The notes under the pieces: generated by a model
What the model saw: the letters and a program-made list of their open reading frames with translations, nothing else
What the model was told of the DNA's origin: nothing
Database searches by the model: none
Assembly: GCA_026708565.1 (NCBI GenBank)
Contig: JAPOUR010000001.1
Span: forward strand, 1-33,794
Direction: 5' to 3'
From: Candidatus Dadabacteria bacterium
GTDB taxonomy: Bacteria; Desulfobacterota_D; UBA1144; Nemesobacterales; Mycalebacteriaceae
DNA length: 33,794 nucleotides
Made by a program: the position numbers and the translations under genes
Part shown: positions 25,922-31,144 of the stretch, in pieces
How positions within the stretch are numbered: the stretch's first letter is position 1
Layout of the letters: every line of letters begins with the position of its first letter

Positions 25922-26398
25922 TTACCTGTTTTTCTTGGGCCTGTCTTTTTCCTCCACATAGCCGGTGAGTTGCACTTTGCTGCGGACTTCGGGGGGCAGA
26001 TTGCTGAGGTCGGGCTTGGGCATGTCGGTTGAAAGGTCGCTTGTGAAAGAGAAAGAGGAGACCACTTTGTCCGCTTTTTTAGAGCCGCACGAGGGGCATT
26101 TGACCTTTTTTTCGTCCCCCTCCTCATAGATGAGTTCCGAAAACCTGAAAGCCGTTGTGTTCATAATGAGCAGAACCGAGCCGTCTTCGGAGTAGCGGGC
26201 GATGTCAAGCCCGCCTTCTTTGGGCTTGCCCGCGCCCGCCTCTATCTTCCCGCTTTTCAGGTTTATAATCTGCACGCTGTTGACGGCGGCGGTTTCCTTC
26301 ACAACCGCCCCCGCCGCTTTTTTGTCTTTCATCAGCCGTTTCACCGCCTTTTCAACGGCGTTTTTGCACGGGGCGCATTCGTATTCAAAGAGGGGCAT
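25922..26398 (-). CDS. FmdB-like split zinc-ribbon protein, copy B
   Basis: A 158-residue protein opening MPLFEYECAPC and carrying a second CPSCGSKK block, the start and end of the FmdB/regulatory zinc-ribbon pattern. The two CxxC knuckles (Cys8/Cys11 and Cys101/Cys104) are about 90 residues apart, where ordinary FmdB proteins have about 20-25. The insert holds a basic helix (KAVKRLMKDKK) and beta-rich segments (VNSVQIINL, SVLLIMNTTAFRFSELI). The basic, Pro-rich C-terminal tail ends EEKDRPKKNR. It is similar in layout and at scattered positions to copy A, which lies 12 nt upstream, so they are tandem paralogues. The function of this inserted form is unknown. FmdB itself is only a putative regulator. 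Confidence 0.72.
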   Translation of the reverse strand: MPLFEYECAPCKNAVEKAVKRLMKDKKAAGAVVKETAAVNSVQIINLKSGKIEAGAGKPKEGGLDIARYSEDGSVLLIMNTTAFRFSELIYEEGDEKKVKCPSCGSKKADKVVSSFSFTSDLSTDMPKPDLSNLPPEVRSKVQLTGYVEEKDRPKKNR

Positions 26399-26410
26399 TG
26401 TCGCTGTCGC

Positions 26411-26902
26411 CTACTGCTTGAAATACTGGTTCAGGTTGTCCTGCCCGACCCAGTTTTGCTGTTCCTCGTCTTTCTGGATTTTGTAGTCTTTGTGCCATCC
26501 GATATCGTCTCCGGGACCCGGCTCGCGGTCTCTCTTGTCAAAGATCGCCTTGAAGGTTGAAAACACCCTTATCGCCTTTTTGCTCCCGCAGGACGGGCAG
26601 GGCGGCGCGGGTCCGCCGACTTCCACAATCTCGCTGAATCTGAAATCTTTCAGTTCAAGATACAGTATGTTTCCGCCGTCAAGCGTATAGCGAAACCTTC
26701 GCGCCGCCCGCGAGCGGGTCTTTTCGCCGACTGAGAAAACCGGCGCCCCGTCTTTTTCTTTTGTAACCTCAATGTAGAGAAACCCCGGATTGCCTTTTGA
26801 GATTGCCGAGGCGTTTTTTTTGGTAAGACGGCGGACGAGGGCGGAGATGTCGCCGTTAAACTTTCCCGCGCACTGTTCACATTCGTACTCGTAAATGGGC
26901 AT
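26411..26902 (-). CDS. FmdB-like split zinc-ribbon protein, copy A
   Basis: A 163-residue protein opening MPIYEYECEQC (Cys8/Cys11), the classic FmdB start, with the second knuckle CPSCGSKK (Cys102/Cys105) followed by AIRVFSTF. The 90-residue spacing contains an insert with a basic helix (ALVRRLTKKN), FLYIEVTKEKDG, a basic stretch (RSRAARRFRY) and NILYLELKDFRFSEIVEVG. The D/A-FRFSE-I/L block just before the second knuckle is shared with copy B and corresponds to the F-E-V/E region of ordinary FmdB. The C-terminal tail is hydrophilic (DDIGWHKDYKIQKDEEQQN). It is first of the pair and is transcribed away from the DUF262 island. Confidence 0.72.
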   Translation of the reverse strand: MPIYEYECEQCAGKFNGDISALVRRLTKKNASAISKGNPGFLYIEVTKEKDGAPVFSVGEKTRSRAARRFRYTLDGGNILYLELKDFRFSEIVEVGGPAPPCPSCGSKKAIRVFSTFKAIFDKRDREPGPGDDIGWHKDYKIQKDEEQQNWVGQDNLNQYFKQ

Positions 26903-26950
26903 GACAAGAACTGTTTAACTCTACACGGAATTGCAGGTTTTTGCACAGTG

Positions 26951-27060
26951 TCAGGCAACGGACGCCAACTCACAGGCCATCGCCTCGGAGAGCCTTATAG
27001 GGCGGGAAACCGCTTTGCTCACAAGACCGGTATCAACAGTATCTCGCCAAAGTCGGAAGA
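26951..27060 (-). pseudogene. Relic of a crotonase-family (enoyl-CoA hydratase-like) gene
   Basis: On the complement, a reading frame ending in TGA at 26951 encodes DTGLVSKAVSRPIRLSEAMACEL, which resembles the helical part of enoyl-CoA hydratases. The bases 27000-27034 (complement) match 28 of 35 positions of the intact crotonase gene at 30881-30915. Several differences are synonymous (ACC/ACG, GGT/GGA, GTG/GTA), as expected for diverged coding sequence rather than chance. The catalytic half and the C-terminal region are absent. It lies in the 243-bp gap between the FmdB-like pair and the DUF262 gene, in inverted orientation to the intact copy. The count is by eye, and coincidence is not excluded. 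Confidence 0.45.
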
Positions 27061-27067
27061 AAAGGGT

Positions 27068-27073
27068 TATAAT
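27068..27073 (+). promoter_or_regulatory. -10 box of the DUF262 operon
   Basis: A perfect TATAAT stands in an AT-richer stretch (GGGTTATAATTTGCC). The -35 region at the normal distance (around 27045-27050) is poor, so activation or weak expression is possible. The predicted start near 27080 leaves a leader of about 65 nt that contains a stem-loop at 27092-27109. Confidence 0.5.
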
Positions 27074-27091
27074 TTGCCTTACAGAGATTTG

Positions 27092-27109
27092 TTGGTCTGA
27101 AAAGACCAA
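27092..27109 (+). promoter_or_regulatory. Stem-loop with GAAA tetraloop in operon leader
   Basis: TTGGTCTGAAAAGACCAA forms a perfect 7-bp stem (TTGGTCT pairing with AGACCAA) closed by a GAAA loop, a stable GNRA-type tetraloop. It lies between the -10 box and the ribosome site AGGAGG of the DUF262 gene, 23 nt before the latter. As DNA it is also a 7-bp inverted repeat with a 4-bp centre, so it may be a repressor operator. No T-run follows, so it is not a standard terminator. Confidence 0.5.
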
Positions 27110-27145
27110 GAGATGGCTGAAAACAGATTTACAGGAGGTTTTGCT

Positions 27146-28276
27146 GTGACAGGTCACCCGCAAGTATTAGTTGACGAGCAAGAGATTCGCCTTGACGGAG
27201 ATGACACGAGTAGCGGTCAGGTCAACATAACAGAACCGTTTGACCCTACCAAAATCAGAGTTGAGACGAAAAACGCGCAGATGGACGCTCTCATCAAGCG
27301 GATCAAAAACGATGAGATTGATCTCAGTCCGGACTTTCAGCGTCAGGCCGTATGGAAAAATGAGGCAAAGAGCCGACTGATAGAATCTATGCTGATTAGG
27401 ATTCCGTTGCCCGCTTTTTACATGGATGCGAGCGATGACAGCAAGTGGCTGGTGGTGGACGGACTGCAACGTCTTACCGCAATCAAGGAGTTTGTTGTGG
27501 ACGGGTCGTTGTCCTTGACCGGATTGGAGTTTTTAACCGAGTATGATGGGGAAACATTCAGTGAACTCCCCCGCAGTTTGCAGCGCCGTATAGAGGAAAC
27601 AGACATTGTGCTGTATCTAATCCAGCCCCAAACGCCGCCAAAGGTGAAGTTTGATATATTCCGCCGAATCAATACCGGAGGCGAACCGTTGAGTTTACAG
27701 GAGATTCGCCATGCTCTTAATCAGGGAAAGGTCACGAAACTCCTGCCCCGTATGGTCAGTAACGAATTTAAGAGAGCCACGGCCCGAGGGGTATCTCCCA
27801 TACGAATGGATGACCGTGAGTGTGCGTTGCGATTTCTCGCCTTTACCTTGCATTCTCCGGATGACTACGAGGAAGATAACTTTGACCTGTTTCTCAACAA
27901 TACCATGTCCAAATTGAACGAGATGGACGACCTCAAGTTAAAAGGCTATGAAGAGTTGTTCAAAAAGACAATGGAGTGTGCCTGTTCAGTTTTCGGGGAC
28001 AGGGCTTTTCGTAAACAATACGAAGGTGTTGAACATCGTCACCCTGTGAACAAGGCGCTGTTTGAGGCGTGGAGTGTGAACATAGGGAGGCTGAGCGATG
28101 ACGAGCGACAGACCCTTATGGAAAAACGTGATGTACTGGTGGATAAATTCAAGAATTTGATGGATTCCGACAAAACCTTTGAATCCTCCGTTTCATACGG
28201 GACCGGATCAAAAAAGAATGTCCGCTACCGCTTCAACCGGATAGCCGAAATCATTCAAGAGACAATCAATGATTGA
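27146..28276 (+). CDS. DUF262 (ParB/GmrS-like) domain protein, island gene 1
   Basis: A 376-residue protein from GTG 27146, chosen because a perfect AGGAGG (27133-27138) sits 7 nt upstream. The in-frame ATG at 27113 has no good site. The DUF262 core is clear: IDLSPDFQRQAVW (59-71), the VVDGLQRLTAI motif (103-113, DGxQR) and DIFRRINTGGEPLSLQEIRHAL (170-191). DUF262 has a ParB/sulfiredoxin-like fold that binds or cleaves nucleotides and DNA in GmrSD- and SspE-type defence proteins. Here the C-terminal half is helical and no DUF1524 HNH nuclease motif is visible. The gene has lower GC than its flanks and overlaps the downstream ATPase gene by 8 nt. Confidence 0.88.
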   Translation: MTGHPQVLVDEQEIRLDGDDTSSGQVNITEPFDPTKIRVETKNAQMDALIKRIKNDEIDLSPDFQRQAVWKNEAKSRLIESMLIRIPLPAFYMDASDDSKWLVVDGLQRLTAIKEFVVDGSLSLTGLEFLTEYDGETFSELPRSLQRRIEETDIVLYLIQPQTPPKVKFDIFRRINTGGEPLSLQEIRHALNQGKVTKLLPRMVSNEFKRATARGVSPIRMDDRECALRFLAFTLHSPDDYEEDNFDLFLNNTMSKLNEMDDLKLKGYEELFKKTMECACSVFGDRAFRKQYEGVEHRHPVNKALFEAWSVNIGRLSDDERQTLMEKRDVLVDKFKNLMDSDKTFESSVSYGTGSKKNVRYRFNRIAEIIQETIND

Positions 28277-29375
28277 CTCCATGCGCATCAAAAACTTCAA
28301 GTGCTTCAGGGATGAATCTGTTTCCCTAAAGCCGCTGACAGTGCTTTCCGGTATAAACGGCATGGGCAAGAGCACTTTTATACAAATCCTGTTGTTTTTG
28401 CGACAATGGGGGTTTCAGTTGTCCGGCGACAATCACGCCAGAGCAAATTTGAACGGGCCTCTTGTCAACTTTGGCTATACGGAAGATGTGTTGCATGAGA
28501 AGGCTGAAGAAAAAGGGGAAGACATCATTCTTGCCATAGGTGGAGACGGGAGCGAGAAAGAATACCGTTTCAGTTGTCCGGATGGGGAAAAATGGATTGA
28601 AAGCCTCTCCGGCAAGCCTTTGGATACAAGCGATAGTCTTTTAGGGGAAAGTTTCTATTATCTTGGAGCTGAAAGAATCGGTCCGCGGTTGTCTTTCCTG
28701 TCATCTAATCTTGGAGGCGGGGAGAAAAGAATCAATGCAATAGGAAACAGCGGCGAGTATTGCGCATGGCTGTTAGCTAATGCTGAACGGGATAGTGTTG
28801 AGAATGACTCGCGGATTCATCCCGATGAATCTATATATGAATTGAGGGCGCAAGTTGAGGCATGGCTGTCAGAGATTGGCCAATCCGCCAGAATACACCT
28901 TAACAACCACAAGGATATGGACAGGGTAAGCCTCCAGTTTTCTTTCGTTCGTGACCGCATCACCAGTCGTTATTACCGCCCCACTAATGTGGGATTCGGC
29001 CTTACCTATGCGCTCCCAATCTTTGTTGCCGGTTTGCTTTCAAAGAAAGGAGGTCTGGTAATCATAGAAAATCCTGAGGCACATTTGCACCCGAAAGGTC
29101 AGTCCGTTCTGGGAAAATTTCTTTCAGGAGTGGCGAATAGCGGAGTTCAAGTCATTGTGGAGACTCATAGCGACCATCTGTTGAACGGCATCAGGATTTC
29201 TGCAAAAAACGGAGAAATAGATTCGGAATCTGTGGCTCTGCACTTTTTTCAGAGAGATGAGGGGGACCAGTCCACCAAGATAGTCACGCCAAAAATGGAC
29301 AAAAATGGCCGCTTGGATGAATGGCCTGAAGGATTTTTTGACGAATGGGAAAGCAGCCTGACAGAATTGCTGTAG
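28269..29375 (+). CDS. AAA/ABC-like ATPase with DUF3696 tail (COG4938 type), island gene 2
   Basis: A 368-residue predicted ATPase of the RecF/SMC-like ABC class. The N-terminus IKNFKCFRDESVSLKPLTV is followed by Walker A SGINGMGKST (27-36, Lys34). The signature-like block is NVGFGLTYALPI (240-251), Walker B is LVIIENPEAHLHP (263-275) and the switch is VETHSDHLL (297-305). The last 25 residues (KNGRLDEWPEGFFDEW) are the DUF3696 end. No TOPRIM or nuclease domain is attached, unlike OLD or GajA proteins. The start is ATG 28269, overlapping the DUF262 stop. ATG 28281 (MRIKNF) is also possible. Related ATPases occur in several defence systems, usually energising or gating a partner effector. Confidence 0.9.
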   Translation: MIDSMRIKNFKCFRDESVSLKPLTVLSGINGMGKSTFIQILLFLRQWGFQLSGDNHARANLNGPLVNFGYTEDVLHEKAEEKGEDIILAIGGDGSEKEYRFSCPDGEKWIESLSGKPLDTSDSLLGESFYYLGAERIGPRLSFLSSNLGGGEKRINAIGNSGEYCAWLLANAERDSVENDSRIHPDESIYELRAQVEAWLSEIGQSARIHLNNHKDMDRVSLQFSFVRDRITSRYYRPTNVGFGLTYALPIFVAGLLSKKGGLVIIENPEAHLHPKGQSVLGKFLSGVANSGVQVIVETHSDHLLNGIRISAKNGEIDSESVALHFFQRDEGDQSTKIVTPKMDKNGRLDEWPEGFFDEWESSLTELL

Positions 29376-29384
29376 GATGATTTC

Positions 29385-30335
29385 ATGGATCAGATATTCA
29401 ATGAACTTTCCGCCAATGGTAGTTACGATTCAAAATACAGCGCCTGTGCGGGTATGGAGAATCTTGCGTGCCTGTCTTTAGAGATGGCGAAGATTGGATT
29501 TAGCGGGAAACTGCGGACGGTTCAAAACTTCCACCAACTCCCCATTGCTCCTGACTTTACGATTTCTGATTGGGCTAATGAAAAGAAAGGGGTAGACAAG
29601 GAAAAACGACAATGGCTTCTTTTCTCCGCCACTCAGCATCCTTACATTGAGGATTTCATGGAGAAGGAGCAGGACAATAGTCTTGTAGAGTTCAAATTTG
29701 ACTGCAAGAAGTGTCTGGGTCTCGGTTTGGCATTTCTGTGGGATTGCGGCGCTCTTTCGCTGGATGGGGATGAGCGATTCAGGCAGGACGCTGTTGAGGC
29801 ATCTTTGTATCAGATTGACAGTAACGACAAGGAGTCTACGGAAACGGTGAAAATCCTGTCATGGTATTCACGGGAACAATTGCCTTCCATAAGAGATGTT
29901 CTTGTCAAAAGCGAGAGAAAATCCATATCAGACGGCGAGGGGTTGCTTTCAAAATCGTTGTCGCTATTTCCCGCGCTATCCATTGGTCAGAAAGCGTCTA
30001 AGCAATTACAAACTTTCAAAGGCAGTGAACAGCATTTTCAAGAAATTATCCGCCATTTTAGTGTGTTGAATGAAACAATGCGGAATTGGAAGTCTGGGCC
30101 GTTTGCTCCGCAGGGAGTAAGTTGGTCTCCTGAGTCTCAACCCACTATGGAACAATTTGCCAAAGAGCGCGAGTTTATATGTTCTGACAGAGAGAAGCGG
30201 ACATTCAGTCTTCACTCAAGGATTAGCTCCGCCAATGCCAATCTCCGCATTTACTTTCTCCCCGATACAAGTAATAAAACCGTCCATATCGGCTATGTCG
30301 GAACACACCTTCCTACGGTAAAACACAGGACCTGA
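29385..30335 (+). CDS. Protein of unknown function, island gene 3 (candidate effector or accessory)
   Basis: A 316-residue protein that I cannot assign to a named domain. It follows the ATPase by 9 nt with AGGATG as ribosome site, so it belongs to the same operon. There is no signal peptide or membrane segment. Three parts can be seen. The N-terminal third ends in a PIAPDFTISDWANEKKGVDK block and a short ATQHPYIEDF motif. The middle (about 100-200) contains FKFDCKKCLGLGLAFLWDCGALSL, with Cys residues and a hydrophobic core. The C-terminal third has RTFSLHSRISSANANLRIYF and HIGYVGTHLPT. The basic R-x-Y-F plus GYVG.HL ending is compact and could be a small catalytic or binding unit, but no function is established. 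Confidence 0.85.
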   Translation: MDQIFNELSANGSYDSKYSACAGMENLACLSLEMAKIGFSGKLRTVQNFHQLPIAPDFTISDWANEKKGVDKEKRQWLLFSATQHPYIEDFMEKEQDNSLVEFKFDCKKCLGLGLAFLWDCGALSLDGDERFRQDAVEASLYQIDSNDKESTETVKILSWYSREQLPSIRDVLVKSERKSISDGEGLLSKSLSLFPALSIGQKASKQLQTFKGSEQHFQEIIRHFSVLNETMRNWKSGPFAPQGVSWSPESQPTMEQFAKEREFICSDREKRTFSLHSRISSANANLRIYFLPDTSNKTVHIGYVGTHLPTVKHRT

Positions 30336-30337
30336 TA

Positions 30338-31141
30338 TTGCCCCGCCGACATGAAATTGCCAGCGAACTGCTTATTTCCGTTTCGGACGGGGTGGCTTCG
30401 CTTGAGATAAACAGGCCGGAGAAGATGAACTCTCTTTCTCCCGCCGTTCTTAACGGAATTGCCGATGCGCTGGGGAGGTTCTCATCCGAAGGGGACGCCG
30501 TCCGGTGCGTTGTGCTGTCGGGGCGAGGGGGGAAGGCGTTTTCTTCGGGATACGACTTCTCTTTTATCGGCTCAAATGACATGACACGCGATTATACGGG
30601 AAAAAAACACCCGCTCGCAGAGGCTTGCGAGGCGATTGAACAGTTTGCCAGACCCGTTATCGCAATGGTCTGCGGACACGTTCACGGCGGAGGGCTTGAA
30701 CTCGCGCTCGCTTGCGATTTTGTTATCTGCTCGGACGATTCCAAATTCTCCATGCCGCCCGCAAAACTGGGGATTGCCTATCCGTTCTCAGGGCTGGCAA
30801 GGGTCGCCCGCGCGGTCGGTATCGCCAACGCAAAAAGGATGTTCTTCACCGCAGAAACACTCTCCGCCTCAAAGGCGCTTGAAACGGGACTTGTAAGCGA
30901 AGTGGTTTCCCGCTCCGCGCTCAAAGAGGCGGCGGACACGGCGGCGCGGCAAATCACCGCCGGAGCGCCGCTTTCCATTGAAGCCGCAAAACTTGGGCTG
31001 AACTCATGGGCGGAGGGAGTAAGAGGAAAAGGGACGGAAGAAATGAAGAAAGCCGCGCAGAAGGCGCAAGACAGCGATGACTTCAAAGAGGGTATGGAGG
31101 CGGTTTCGGCGAAAAGGAAGCCGGTTTATCGGGGGAAGTAG
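30338..31141 (+). CDS. Crotonase-family enzyme, methylmalonyl-CoA decarboxylase-like
   Basis: A 267-residue crotonase-fold protein. The oxyanion-hole segments are KAFSSGYDF (66-74) and GHVHGGGLELALACD (113-127). Glu121 of the hydratase pair is present, but the second Glu position is Pro141 in FSMPPAKLG. The run FSMPPAKLGIAYPF and the C-terminal DFKEGMEAVSAKRKP resemble E. coli methylmalonyl-CoA decarboxylase (ScpB/YgfG). Its catalytic tyrosine corresponds to Tyr148 here, while the His of ScpB (in SAGHD) is Tyr72. Activity on methylmalonyl-CoA or another acyl-CoA is therefore plausible, and classic enoyl-CoA hydration is less so. The start is TTG 30338, only 2 nt after the island stop. Base composition returns to the host level here. 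Confidence 0.82.
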   Translation: MPRRHEIASELLISVSDGVASLEINRPEKMNSLSPAVLNGIADALGRFSSEGDAVRCVVLSGRGGKAFSSGYDFSFIGSNDMTRDYTGKKHPLAEACEAIEQFARPVIAMVCGHVHGGGLELALACDFVICSDDSKFSMPPAKLGIAYPFSGLARVARAVGIANAKRMFFTAETLSASKALETGLVSEVVSRSALKEAADTAARQITAGAPLSIEAAKLGLNSWAEGVRGKGTEEMKKAAQKAQDSDDFKEGMEAVSAKRKPVYRGK

Positions 31142-31144
31142 GGC

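Noticed and set aside
26903-27145. tRNA gene or attachment site as the island boundary
   Set aside because: No cloverleaf, T-loop or CCA end could be found on either strand, and no direct repeat was seen at the right boundary near 30336.
27146-29375. GmrSD-type type IV restriction or Gabija system
   Set aside because: The DUF262 protein lacks the DUF1524 HNH half, and the ATPase lacks the TOPRIM domain of GajA. Gene 3 is not a UvrD-like helicase (GajB).
30338-31141. Classic enoyl-CoA hydratase
   Set aside because: The second catalytic Glu is replaced by Pro, and the surrounding block matches methylmalonyl-CoA decarboxylase better.
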